Below, one piece after another: positions 1-8,200 of a stretch of 64,000 nucleotides of DNA. The notes under the pieces are model-generated. The model did not search any database. It saw nothing but the letters and a program-made list of their open reading frames with translations, and was not told the origin of the DNA. Both the position numbers and the translations under genes were made by a program. The DNA lies in the NCBI GenBank assembly GCA_030372335.1, contig JAUDCW010000006.1. One strand, written 5' to 3'. The DNA is from JALCOL01 sp022649665 (lineage in GTDB: Bacteria > Bacillota > Bacilli > Lactobacillales > Enterococcaceae). The first letter of the stretch is position 1. Every line of letters begins with the position of its first letter.

Positions 1-10
1 CAGCAAACAT

Positions 11-38
11 TTGACCGGAAAAAGCATTTCCATGATAA
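11..38 (+). promoter_or_regulatory. Candidate promoter of the threonine/serine exporter pair
   Basis: TTGACC (11-16) and TGATAA (33-38) are separated by 16 bases, a plausible SigA promoter. It places the transcript start near 45, which supports the TTG at 85 as the start of the first gene although the frame stays open to the left edge. Confidence 0.4.
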
Positions 39-84
39 ACTTTATTTGATACGTATTCGGCAAAGAAAGAACGGTGTTTACCTC

Positions 85-831
85 TTGAAAAATGATGATT
101 ATCAAAACATATTGCGAACTTGCCTGCTGGCTGGCAAGATCATGACGGAAAGCGGCTCAGAGATTTACCGTGTGGAAGACACGATGACCCGAATCGCAAA
201 AAACAGCGGCATTGAAAAGCCGGAAAGTTATGTGACTTTGACCGGGTTGTTTATCAACATTGAAACGTTCACTCAGTTGGAAAACGTACGGAGCCGTGAG
301 ATCCATTTAGCAAAAGTGGAGCGTGTCAATTCACTCTCGCGCGAATATGCCCAGGGCAAACTTCGGTTGGACGAGCTGTATGCAGCTCTTGAAAAAGTTG
401 ATCAGGCAGTTTTCAGCTTCCCTTATTCCCTCCAACTATTTTCGGCCGGCATCGTAAGTGCGACATTGATGTATATTTTTGGCGGGACAGGCGCTGACTT
501 TTTGATCACATTCTTGATCGGTGCAGCGGGCTATGCGATCTCTACTTTTACAACGCGCACCTTGCATGTCCATTATTTGAATAACTTCTTTGCAGCCCTT
601 GCGATCGGCTGGCTGGCCTATTGTGCCGTTCACTATCACCTTGGCTTCCAAGCAGATACGATCATCATCGGCGCTGTCATGCCGCTTGTCCCGGGCGTCC
701 CGATCACTAATGCGTTCCGAGATGTCCTCGCAGGGCATCTCATCGGTGGGATGGCCCGCGGAATGGAAGCGATTTTGATCGCGGCATCGATCGGCATTGG
801 TATCGCAGTTGCCATCAAATTCTTCTATTAA
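85..831 (+). CDS. Threonine/serine exporter family protein, ThrE N-terminal half (DUF1212)
   Basis: Membrane protein of the ThrE family, which exports threonine and serine with a proton gradient. The cytoplasmic first third contains the family signature around CLLAGKIM and YRVEDTMTRIA. About five hydrophobic segments follow, the last ones around the motif MPLVPGVPITNAFRD typical of this half. The partner half is the next gene, 17 bases downstream, and the pair matches the two-gene arrangement common in Firmicutes. The frame is open to the left edge. I chose TTG 85 because it fits the family N-terminus (about 248 aa) and lies downstream of a plausible promoter, but its ribosome binding site is weak; TTG 46 is the alternative. 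The family assignment is firm, the substrate is inferred. Confidence 0.8.
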   Translation: MKNDDYQNILRTCLLAGKIMTESGSEIYRVEDTMTRIAKNSGIEKPESYVTLTGLFINIETFTQLENVRSREIHLAKVERVNSLSREYAQGKLRLDELYAALEKVDQAVFSFPYSLQLFSAGIVSATLMYIFGGTGADFLITFLIGAAGYAISTFTTRTLHVHYLNNFFAALAIGWLAYCAVHYHLGFQADTIIIGAVMPLVPGVPITNAFRDVLAGHLIGGMARGMEAILIAASIGIGIAVAIKFFY

Positions 832-848
832 GGAAAGGAGACCTTCTA

Positions 849-1298
849 ATGGAGTGGCTGATTCATTTTCTATTCAGTTTTTTAAGTACGGTCGCCTTTG
901 CGATCTTGATCGAAGTACCAAGAAATGCTTTAATCGATGGTGGGATCGCGGGAGCATTCGGCTGGATGACTTATTATTTCCTCCATTTTCACTTTGGATT
1001 GGGATTCTCCAATTTTTTTGCCGCGCTGATGATCGGATTATTCAGTATTTTATTCTCGCGCATACGCAAAATGCCGATGATCGTTTTTAATATTCCTTCC
1101 TTGGTCCCGCTCGTGCCGGGCGGTCCCGCCTACCAAGCGGTCCGCAATTTCGTGCTCGGCTATCCCGAAAAAGGCTTGAATAATGTCCTCCAAGTCATCG
1201 TGATTGCTGGCGCGATCGCTGGTGGATTCGTTTTTTCTTCGATGATCGAACGTCTCGTGATCTATTTTCAGCATGCGAAAAAATTCAAATTTTTTTAA
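849..1298 (+). CDS. Threonine/serine exporter family protein, ThrE C-terminal half (DUF3815)
   Basis: A 149-aa membrane protein with about four to five hydrophobic segments. It carries the second-half ThrE motif IPSLVPLVPGGPAYQAVRNFVLG, parallel to the VPGVPITNA motif of the upstream gene, so both halves look like diverged copies. A strong ribosome binding site (AAGGAAAGGAG, 830-840) precedes the ATG. The two proteins presumably assemble into one exporter in the cell membrane. Length is normal for the stand-alone half. Confidence 0.8.
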   Translation: MEWLIHFLFSFLSTVAFAILIEVPRNALIDGGIAGAFGWMTYYFLHFHFGLGFSNFFAALMIGLFSILFSRIRKMPMIVFNIPSLVPLVPGGPAYQAVRNFVLGYPEKGLNNVLQVIVIAGAIAGGFVFSSMIERLVIYFQHAKKFKFF

Positions 1299-1383
1299 GT
1301 CTTGACATCTCCGTCTGAAGTTGGATGCATTCTTGCTTGATCCGTGATAAAGTAAATCCAAGCAGGAGAGGGATGGTGATTCG

Positions 1384-1977
1384 ATGACCGCAATTAAATC
1401 GCGCAAACTGATCAATATTTTATCGCTGGTCGGTTTAGCCGCTACAATATCGTTAGCAATTTACTGGTATCAGCTCGGGATCTTCAATGATTTAAATCAT
1501 ATGCAAAATCTGATCGGTCAGACCCATTTGTGGGGACCGCTTATTTTTATCCTGATCCAGATCGTGCAAGTCATCGTACCGATCATTCCTGGCGGAGTCA
1601 GCTTAGGCGCCGGTGTCTTGATCTTTGGTCCGCTTTACGGCTTTCTTTACAACTATATCGGGATCTGCATCGGTTCGATCGCCAATTTCCTATTAGCGAA
1701 AAATTTTGGCCAGCCGCTGATCAAAGGGATGCTGAGTGAGAAAATCTATACAAAATATACCGCTTGGCTGGATAACCAAAAACGTTTTGATCGTTTATTC
1801 GCGCTGGCGATCTTTCTGCCAGTTGCTCCCGACGATGCCCTTTGTATGCTGGCGGGTCTTTCAAAAATGAGTTTGCGTAAATTTACGACGATCATTTTAC
1901 TGGCCAAACCGCTTTCGATTCTCATTTACAGTTTAGGAATGGTTTACGGCGGCCAATTTCTGCTCAACCTTTTATAA
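1384..1977 (+). CDS. TVP38/TMEM64 family membrane protein (SNARE-associated/DedA-like)
   Basis: A 197-aa integral membrane protein. The central region has the re-entrant-loop pattern of the VTT domain: VPIIPGGVSLGAG, followed by FGPLYGFLYNYIG and later FLPVAPDDALCMLAGLSKM. DedA and TVP38 family members are implicated in flippase or lipid-homeostasis roles; no specific substrate can be read here. The start is ATG 1384 behind AGGAGAGGG. The gene ends just before a strong bidirectional terminator and lies 85 bases after the exporter pair, so it may share that transcript. Confidence 0.78.
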   Translation: MTAIKSRKLINILSLVGLAATISLAIYWYQLGIFNDLNHMQNLIGQTHLWGPLIFILIQIVQVIVPIIPGGVSLGAGVLIFGPLYGFLYNYIGICIGSIANFLLAKNFGQPLIKGMLSEKIYTKYTAWLDNQKRFDRLFALAIFLPVAPDDALCMLAGLSKMSLRKFTTIILLAKPLSILIYSLGMVYGGQFLLNLL

Positions 1978-1990
1978 TCCGATACATAGC

Positions 1991-2025
1991 AAAAGCAGCT
2001 GGCGACCTCGCCAGCTGCTTTTTTA
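1991..2025. terminator. Bidirectional Rho-independent terminator
   Basis: Near-perfect inverted repeat AAAAGCAGCTGGCGA / TCGCCAGCTGCTTTT with a two-base centre and A/T tracts on both sides. It lies between convergent genes (TVP38 protein on + and the GAF protein on -) and can serve both. Confidence 0.85.
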
Positions 2026-2496
2026 CAGTGCCTGCGGCGAATGGTCTGCCAGCAGCATCTGCACAAGTTTTTCTAAATAATGCTGATCGGTTTCATCGTA
2101 AACGCCTATTTGGGCAGCGTCCAGATCCAATACGCCGAAAAGTTCCCCGTCTTTGATCATTGGGAGCACGATCTCTGAGCGGGCGCGTGAATCGCAGGCG
2201 ATGTAGTTCTGGTGCTTAGTCACGTCAGAAACGCTCATCGGCCGACCGGTTTCCGCGACTTCGCCGCAGACGCCTTTACCGAGTGTGATCCGTGTGCAGG
2301 AAACGCCGCCTTGAAACGGACCAAGTGTCAGATCATGCCCGTTATATAGATAAAATCCCGCGAAAAGCGTCGCAGGTTCACTCGTTTTGATCAATGCCGA
2401 TAAATTGGCAAGTGTAGCGATCCAGTCAGTTTCCATTTCCAAAAGTCCGGCTGCCTGCTGGAGCATCAATTCATATTTTTCCGTTTTTTTCTCCAT
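2023..2496 (-). CDS. msrC: Free methionine-(R)-sulfoxide reductase, GAF domain (fRMsr, YtsP-like)
   Basis: A single-GAF-domain enzyme of 157 aa that reduces free methionine-R-sulfoxide in the cytoplasm. The three family cysteines are present: Cys in GVSCTRI (about residue 87), Cys in GKGVCGEV (about 97) and the catalytic Cys in YIACDSRARSEI (about 121), followed by LPMI and GVLDLDA. ATG 2496 is preceded by AAAGAGG. A good promoter (TTGAAA, 17 bases, TAGAAT) lies directly upstream, so the gene appears monocistronic. msrC is the E. coli name for this enzyme; the Bacillus homologue is ytsP. Confidence 0.82.
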   Translation of the reverse strand: MEKKTEKYELMLQQAAGLLEMETDWIATLANLSALIKTSEPATLFAGFYLYNGHDLTLGPFQGGVSCTRITLGKGVCGEVAETGRPMSVSDVTKHQNYIACDSRARSEIVLPMIKDGELFGVLDLDAAQIGVYDETDQHYLEKLVQMLLADHSPQAL

Positions 2497-2539
2497 CTTT
2501 TACAAAACCTCTTTTCGGTGGTATTCGATGTATTTTTTC

Positions 2540-2568
2540 ATTCTACTCATTTTCCGGTAGTTTTTCAA
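2540..2568 (-). promoter_or_regulatory. Promoter of the fRMsr gene
   Basis: On the minus strand, TTGAAA (2568-2563) and TAGAAT (2545-2540) have a 17-base spacer and lie 44 bases before the start codon. Confidence 0.55.
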
Positions 2569-2573
2569 TCCAC

Positions 2574-2649
2574 CAAAAAACCCCCGCTCAGCTGAGCGAG
2601 GGATCTTTGGGTAGTAAAACAGAGATTGGATTTTTTGATTTCCTTGACA
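2574..2649 (-). ncRNA. Candidate small RNA between SDR gene and msrC
   Basis: A minus-strand promoter overlapped by a Fur-like box predicts a start near 2649. Transcription would end about 75 bases later at a strong hairpin (GCTCAGCTGAGC core, 2581-2602) followed by TTTTTT (2580-2575). No start codon with a ribosome binding site lies between them. The predicted RNA has C-rich single-stranded stretches (CTACCC, GATCCC) that could pair with ribosome binding sites. The hairpin also works as terminator of the SDR gene, so the RNA itself remains a prediction. Confidence 0.35.
2575..2602 (-). terminator. Rho-independent terminator downstream of the SDR gene
   Basis: Palindromic core GCTCAGCTGAGC extended by C/G pairs, followed on the minus strand by a run of six T. 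It separates the SDR gene and the candidate small RNA from msrC. Confidence 0.8.
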
Positions 2650-2650
2650 C

Positions 2651-2684
2651 TGATAATGATAATCAAGTTCATTTGAAAAGTCAA
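2651..2684 (-). promoter_or_regulatory. Promoter overlapped by a Fur/PerR-type box
   Basis: Minus strand: TTGACT (2684-2679), 17-base spacer, TATCAT (2661-2656). The top-strand sequence TGATAATGATAATCA (2651-2665) is a 7-1-7 inverted repeat with one mismatch and resembles the Fur consensus TGATAATnATTATCA. It covers the -10 element, as expected for an iron-dependent repressor. The promoter begins 15 bases after the SDR stop codon. Confidence 0.5.
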
Positions 2685-2700
2685 GCTTTCTAATCCGGCT

Positions 2701-3465
2701 TTATACTTTTGAAAAATGCATCAAGAACTTATGCGGGAGCAATTTAGCAATTACGCGATACAGTTTGTAAATTCCCCCGGGTGTAAAGACCATTTGTCCG
2801 GCTTCGAGCTTTTCCAGTGAATCATGCGTGATTTTCCTTAAATCGAGAAACGGCAGGATATCGACGACACTGTGCTCTTTCGGCAGATCGCCATTTGTTT
2901 GAAACATCCCGGTTTTCATATTGCCCGGACAAAGCGCCAAAACATGGATCCCGCGCCCTTTTAACTCCGCATAGAGACCTTTGCTGAAGTCATATAAAAA
3001 AGCTTTCGTCGCGCTATAAGTCGTCATATTCGGGGTAGGGGCAAAACCGGCGACTGAGCAGACGTTGAGGATCCCGCTATCTGCTTGCATATATGGCAGC
3101 GCATCGTAGCACAGGATCATTGGCGCTTCGGCATTTAGTTTGATCATCATTTCTTGACGCTGCCGCGAAATCTTTTGAAACGGCTTGCTGCTGACGATGC
3201 CCGCATCATTGATCAAAAGCTTGATAAGCGGCTGCTCCTGTTTCAATGTTTCGCGGAAGACCGCAAAACTTTTTTCAGCGGTCAGATCAAGCGGCAAAAT
3301 TTTGAAAGTTTGCACGGGGTATTTTCTCGCAAATTTTTCAAGCAGCTCTTTGTGACGCGCAATCAGCCAAATCTCATCCAGCTGCGGATATTTTTCTATG
3401 ACTGCTTCAACGAATACCCGGCCTAAGCCGGAGGAAGCACCAGTAATGATCGCGATTTCTTTCAT
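2701..3465 (-). CDS. Short-chain dehydrogenase/reductase (SDR) family oxidoreductase
   Basis: A 254-aa classical SDR. The nucleotide-binding motif TGASSGLG is at residues 9-16, the NDAG motif near residue 89 (LLINDAG, usually NNAG) and the catalytic motif YSATK near residue 154, preceded by a Ser in NVCSVAG. Substrate is unknown; the sequence resembles the DltE/YqjQ-like group. ATG 3465 is preceded by AAGGAG. It lies downstream of the ABC transporter pair but is separated from it by a weak hairpin. The Asp replacing the second Asn of NNAG is a mild deviation. Confidence 0.8.
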   Translation of the reverse strand: MKEIAIITGASSGLGRVFVEAVIEKYPQLDEIWLIARHKELLEKFARKYPVQTFKILPLDLTAEKSFAVFRETLKQEQPLIKLLINDAGIVSSKPFQKISRQRQEMMIKLNAEAPMILCYDALPYMQADSGILNVCSVAGFAPTPNMTTYSATKAFLYDFSKGLYAELKGRGIHVLALCPGNMKTGMFQTNGDLPKEHSVVDILPFLDLRKITHDSLEKLEAGQMVFTPGGIYKLYRVIAKLLPHKFLMHFSKV

Positions 3466-3489
3466 ATAAAAGTCTCCTTAAACAACAAT

Positions 3490-3516
3490 GGGCTTTGAGA
3501 AAAATCTGCAAAGCCC
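3490..3516 (-). terminator. Probable terminator after the ABC permease gene
   Basis: Inverted repeat GGGCTTTG / CAAAGCCC with an 11-base loop lies just downstream of the permease stop codon. The T-tract on the minus strand is interrupted, so efficiency is uncertain. Confidence 0.4.
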
Positions 3517-3526
3517 TGTCAGTTGA

Positions 3527-6500
3527 TCACTCTACTGATTTCAAAGCTTCCAGCATATCAACATTTTTCAAGCGACGATAAACGACAAACCCTAATAGCG
3601 CGGTAATCACGACGGTGATCAACGCCGGGATCGTAAAGTTGGAGGGCCACATCCCCGGATTGAACATCGTATTGTCCGGCGGCACTGCCGTCAAAATGTA
3701 AGAATGCAGAAATGCCCCCAGACCGTAGCCGACGAAGATTCCCAAAATCGATAGAATGATCGTCTCACGGTAAATATACATCGTGACTTCATTGTCATAA
3801 AAACCTAAGACTTTGATCGTTGATAATTCACGGATCCGTTCAGAAACGTTGATGTTCGTCAAATTGTACAAAATGACTAGCGCCAGCACAGCGGCGACAA
3901 TAATCAAAACCAGCATGATTTGATTCAAAGAATCAACGATCGTATCGATCTGGCTCATCTGCGTCGTATTTTGAACGACTCCTTGGATCCCATTGATTTT
4001 CATAAATTTGGCCGCTTCTTTTTTCGAATTCGTACGGCTGCGATCCTTCAACGTCAACATATAAGCATTGGTTTCATAATTTTGACTGAAGTCTTTTTCA
4101 TAAGTTTGCTTGCTCATAAAGATAAAGTGACCGATATACATTTCGGTGATCCCAGCTACTTTGATGCGATGCTGCTTCTTGTTGGCATCTTTCACTGTGA
4201 TACTGTCGCCGACACCGACTTTCAGCAATTTTGCCAATCGTTCAGAGATCACCGCGCCATTGCCAGCAATGCTCAATTTATTCTGTGTTTTTCGGTTGAC
4301 CAATTTGATATAATCGCTCAGATCAGCGGTTTTTTCCGGAACGATCAGCGAAATATCCTGGGCATCTTTGTTGGCTCCGGCAACTTTCGTCACTGTTTCA
4401 TAATGGATCGAACTTTCCTCTTTCACTGCAGCTGATTTCAACAGCTTATTGATTTTGGTTTGCGTCCCGTCAGGCAGATAATCTGCTTTGGAAGCGATCA
4501 AATCATAATTGATCAGCGTTCCAAATTGCCGCTGGCTGATGCCTGAAATCGAATTTTGGACAGCTAAGCCAGTGAACAGCAGCGCCACTGAACCGGCAAC
4601 CCCGAATATCGTCATCAGCATCCTTCGTTTGTAACGGAAAATGTTGCGGGCCGTCACTTTTTGCGTGAAGCTCATCCGATTCCAAAGCGGTTTGATGCGT
4701 TCCAGAAAAATTTTCGAACCGGAAACGGGCGGTTTCGGCAAAAGAAGCCGCGCGGGGCGCTCCGTCAGTTCGCGTTTGGCAACGATCGCGGCCGGAACGA
4801 CGGCGACCACGATCGCCAGTACCAGTGCGATCAGCGTGATCAGCGGATAAAATTTGTACTCGATCGGCGGCAAGGCAAAGCCGCTCTTATACGCGTCATA
4901 GACGATAAACGGCATCAAGAGATGTCCTGCAGTGATCCCGATCGCGGCTCCGCTGATCCCAGCTGTCAGACCATAGACCGTAAATTTCTTCAAAACGTCA
5001 CGGTCGGTATATCCGAGAGCTTTCAACGTCCCGGCATTGATCCGCTCCTCATCGACGAAACGTGTCATCGTCGTTAAAGTAACTAATGCAGCCACAAAGT
5101 ATAAGAAGATCGGGAAAATCGTTGCCAGTGAATTCACGATCTTCGCGATGCTGTCATAGACTTTATATCCATCCGCTCCCGGCATTTCGCGCCGCGAATT
5201 GACCGAGTAGACTGGCAGGCTGAGATCATTCAACAGTTTTTGTGCGTCTTTTAATTTTTTCTCGTTGGCCTTGATCTTCTTTTGAGCGTCCGGCAATTGC
5301 GTTTGGTATTCTTGATTTTTTTCATCATACTCTTTTTGTTTTTCAGCCAAGGTCTGCTTGGCTGCGGCCAATTGCTGTGCGCCCGTCATTTTTTCGGTGG
5401 CTAATTCATTTTTAGCAGCAGCAAGTTCAGCCTCTTTTGACGCCAGTTCTGTTTTTGATTGAGACAATTTCGCCGCATTCGTTTGGTATTCGGCCGAGCT
5501 GCTGTCCAGCTTTGTTACCCCAGCCTGCCACTGCGATAGTCCGCTGTAGTATGCCGTTTGGTTTTTATTATAGGCTGCGGCACCCGTGTTATACTGCTGC
5601 AAGCCCGCTTCATATTCGCTGATTTTCTGCTGCAGCGTACTTTCAGCTTGAACCAGGTGCGCTTTTGCTGTTTCCAGCTGCTGCTGTCCGGCAGTCAGCT
5701 CCTGCTGTTTTACTGCGAATTCTTGTTTCGCAGCCGTCAGCTGAGCATTGCCATCGTCAAGCGTTTGTTTCGCTGCTGCAAGCTTTTGTTCGTTCGTCGC
5801 GATTTCTGCAGCAGCTTGAGCTAAAACTGCTTTTTGGCGATCCAACTCTTTTTGTTTCTCTGAAATTTGTGCGATACCGCTATTATATTCCGGCAAAAAA
5901 GCATTGTACTTTGTTTGAACGTCTGCTAATTGCGTACTCAGCTTCGACAGTTCTTGGTTTAGCTGCGCCTTTTGTTCATCTGTCAGATTTGGATTATTCA
6001 GCTCCTCTTTAACTTGTCTGATTCCCTCATTTAATTTTGCCAAGCTGTTTTCGTAGTTTGCTTTTCCCTTTTCCAACGCAGCTTTATTCGTTGTCAATTC
6101 ATTCTGTGCACTATCAAATTTTGCCTTATTTGCCGCGTAGTCCTTTTTCGCTTGCGCTAAGGCGGCACTGCTTTGCTCATAATTTGTCTGCCCTTCTGCT
6201 AATTCTTGTTCTTTTTGGGTGATCTGCGTTTGTACAGCAGGGATTTGGGCAACCCCTTGATTGATGGTTTGTTGATTTTCGGCGAGTTCTTGATAACCGT
6301 TCGCGATCTGCTGTTGTCCTTGATTGATCGCGGCCGCACCGCTTGTCAATGTTTGATTAGCTTGGTCGAGCTGGGTTTTTGCACTGCTCAGTTGGCTTTG
6401 GGCGCTCTGCAGCTCTCTCCAAGTAGCGCTCAAGGTCGCGCTGCCGCTGTCAAGCTGCGACTTGGCAGCCGCCAACTGTTTTTCGGCTGTCGCCAGTGCC

Positions 6501-7486
6501 GTTTGAGCCGTCGCGATCTGTGAGGATCCGTCATTGATCTGCTGCTCTGCACTTGCAACGCCGTCATTTAATTTTTGTTCATTTTCAGTGATCTCGTTAG
6601 CGCCATCGCTCAGCTGCTGCTTGGCACTATCGAGTTGTGCTTTCGCGTCGCTTAACTTTTGTTTGGCACTCGCAAGTTCACTGGCGCCTTGGTCGATCTG
6701 TGTTTGATATTCTTTGCGGATCGCCGTCAGCCTTTTTTCCGGTTGTTTTTTAAGTAATTTTTGCAGCGCTGTCTTATGTGTTTGGATCAGATTCGTATAT
6801 TCTTTCGAATAAGGATCGACTCCTTGTGTATCTTTGAAAGTCATCCGGGCGATCGTATAGACTTCGGAATCAAAAACTCCCGGCATCACGACCCCAAAAC
6901 TATTCAGTTCGCCGGTGCCGGCGGTCGATGGTCCCATATTGATATCTGCCAAAATTTCGCTGGTATCGGCAAACCCCACAATTTTAAACTCGTGCTTCTT
7001 CAGTGTTTTTGTGCCGGTGACGTCCGCCGCTTCGGTAAATTTGATCGTATCGCCGATTTTATATTTCTTCTTGAGATTGTCGTCCAGCGTGATCTCATTA
7101 TTATTTTTCGGCAAGCGCCCTTTGGTGATTTTGTATTTTGAGATTTGATCTGGTTTGGAAAAAATCCGGACACTGGTATTCGTTTTACGGATCGTCACAT
7201 CTTTTAAATAGCCGAATTCCAAATTGCGAAGTCCTTTTTCCTTTTTGATCTGTGCCTGATCGCTTTTATCCAGCCCCAAATCAGAAATAACGCCTAAATC
7301 CATCGTATTTTGCTTTTCAAAATAATCCGCGCCGGTCTTCTGCATATCGGGTCCGGTGACCATCAGCCCGACTAAGGCAAAGCTGCCAAGCGCCAAGAGG
7401 GCCATGATCGATAAAAAGCGCCCTTTCGATTGCACGATCGATTTGAATATTTCTTTCCATAAGATCCGCCTACTCACACGTTTCAC
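3527..7486 (-). CDS. FtsX-family ABC transporter permease with giant extracellular coiled coil
   Basis: A 1319-aa permease of the MacB/FtsX type. One transmembrane helix (about residues 20-42) leads into a MacB-like periplasmic-type domain (to about 240). Residues about 250-750 form a very long Ala/Gln/Lys-rich coiled coil built from degenerate blocks such as QQLSDGANEI, AKTQLDQA and GQQQLETA. Three FtsX transmembrane helices follow (about 780-910), then a second extracellular domain and the final helices. The start is GTG directly after the stop of the ATPase gene; a second GTG four codons in has a better spaced AGGTG. Together with the ATPase it forms a two-gene exporter or mechanotransmission complex; the substrate is unknown. 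Confidence 0.85.
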   Translation of the reverse strand: MKRVSRRILWKEIFKSIVQSKGRFLSIMALLALGSFALVGLMVTGPDMQKTGADYFEKQNTMDLGVISDLGLDKSDQAQIKKEKGLRNLEFGYLKDVTIRKTNTSVRIFSKPDQISKYKITKGRLPKNNNEITLDDNLKKKYKIGDTIKFTEAADVTGTKTLKKHEFKIVGFADTSEILADINMGPSTAGTGELNSFGVVMPGVFDSEVYTIARMTFKDTQGVDPYSKEYTNLIQTHKTALQKLLKKQPEKRLTAIRKEYQTQIDQGASELASAKQKLSDAKAQLDSAKQQLSDGANEITENEQKLNDGVASAEQQINDGSSQIATAQTALATAEKQLAAAKSQLDSGSATLSATWRELQSAQSQLSSAKTQLDQANQTLTSGAAAINQGQQQIANGYQELAENQQTINQGVAQIPAVQTQITQKEQELAEGQTNYEQSSAALAQAKKDYAANKAKFDSAQNELTTNKAALEKGKANYENSLAKLNEGIRQVKEELNNPNLTDEQKAQLNQELSKLSTQLADVQTKYNAFLPEYNSGIAQISEKQKELDRQKAVLAQAAAEIATNEQKLAAAKQTLDDGNAQLTAAKQEFAVKQQELTAGQQQLETAKAHLVQAESTLQQKISEYEAGLQQYNTGAAAYNKNQTAYYSGLSQWQAGVTKLDSSSAEYQTNAAKLSQSKTELASKEAELAAAKNELATEKMTGAQQLAAAKQTLAEKQKEYDEKNQEYQTQLPDAQKKIKANEKKLKDAQKLLNDLSLPVYSVNSRREMPGADGYKVYDSIAKIVNSLATIFPIFLYFVAALVTLTTMTRFVDEERINAGTLKALGYTDRDVLKKFTVYGLTAGISGAAIGITAGHLLMPFIVYDAYKSGFALPPIEYKFYPLITLIALVLAIVVAVVPAAIVAKRELTERPARLLLPKPPVSGSKIFLERIKPLWNRMSFTQKVTARNIFRYKRRMLMTIFGVAGSVALLFTGLAVQNSISGISQRQFGTLINYDLIASKADYLPDGTQTKINKLLKSAAVKEESSIHYETVTKVAGANKDAQDISLIVPEKTADLSDYIKLVNRKTQNKLSIAGNGAVISERLAKLLKVGVGDSITVKDANKKQHRIKVAGITEMYIGHFIFMSKQTYEKDFSQNYETNAYMLTLKDRSRTNSKKEAAKFMKINGIQGVVQNTTQMSQIDTIVDSLNQIMLVLIIVAAVLALVILYNLTNINVSERIRELSTIKVLGFYDNEVTMYIYRETIILSILGIFVGYGLGAFLHSYILTAVPPDNTMFNPGMWPSNFTIPALITVVITALLGFVVYRRLKNVDMLEALKSVE

Positions 7487-8188
7487 CTACCATTCCAAGT
7501 CTTCGATATTCATTGGCTTCTCATTGACTTTGATGTTTTTCACTTTGCCATCGTGGATCTCGATCAAACGGTCGGCGATCGGCGCGATCGCCGCATTATG
7601 TGTGACGATGATCACTGTCGCACCTTCGATCCGGCTCTTGTCCTGCAAAATCTTCAAGACTTGTTTTCCCGTATTGTAATCAAGTGCACCGGTCGGTTCA
7701 TCGCACAGCAATAACTTCGGATTTTTCGCAACAGCGCGTGCGATCGCGACCCGCTGCTGCTCGCCGCCTGAAAGCTGTGCCGGAAAGTTGTTGAGGCGTC
7801 CCCCTAAGCCGACGCTTTTTAATACTTCGGCCGCGTCCATCGCCTGTTCAACGATCTCAGACGCTAACTCCACATTTTCCTTCGCAGTCAAATTAGAGAC
7901 CAGATTGTAAAATTGAAAAACAAAACCGATATCGGTTCTGCGATATTGCGTCAATTGTTTCGCATTGTAATTGGCAATATCTCTGCCGTCGATCACGACT
8001 TGCCCCTCATCATTTGTATCCATTCCGCCTAAAATATTTAAAACCGTCGATTTGCCGGCCCCTGAAGCTCCTAAAATGATGACCAGTTCGCCTTTGCCGA
8101 TCTCAAAAGTGATCCCGTCATTGGCATTGATCACCGTATCGCCTGTTTTGTATCGTTTGTAGCTGTCGATCATTTCAATATATGCCAC
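7487..8188 (-). CDS. ABC transporter ATP-binding protein (MacB/LolD type)
   Basis: A 233-aa ATPase partner of the adjacent permease. Walker A GASGAGKST lies near residue 40, the Q-loop in FVFQFYNL, the signature LSGGEQQRVAIARA near 140 and Walker B LLLCDEPTGALD near 163, with the H-loop in VIIVTHN. The GTG start is preceded by AAGGAGGAG at ideal spacing. The stop codon abuts the GTG of the permease, so the two are translationally coupled. Confidence 0.9.
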   Translation of the reverse strand: MAYIEMIDSYKRYKTGDTVINANDGITFEIGKGELVIILGASGAGKSTVLNILGGMDTNDEGQVVIDGRDIANYNAKQLTQYRRTDIGFVFQFYNLVSNLTAKENVELASEIVEQAMDAAEVLKSVGLGGRLNNFPAQLSGGEQQRVAIARAVAKNPKLLLCDEPTGALDYNTGKQVLKILQDKSRIEGATVIIVTHNAAIAPIADRLIEIHDGKVKNIKVNEKPMNIEDLEW

Positions 8189-8200
8189 AAATACTCCTCC

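Noticed and set aside
46..1298. The two ThrE halves as a frameshifted single gene
   Set aside because: The second half has its own strong ribosome binding site and normal start; separate genes are the common Firmicutes arrangement.
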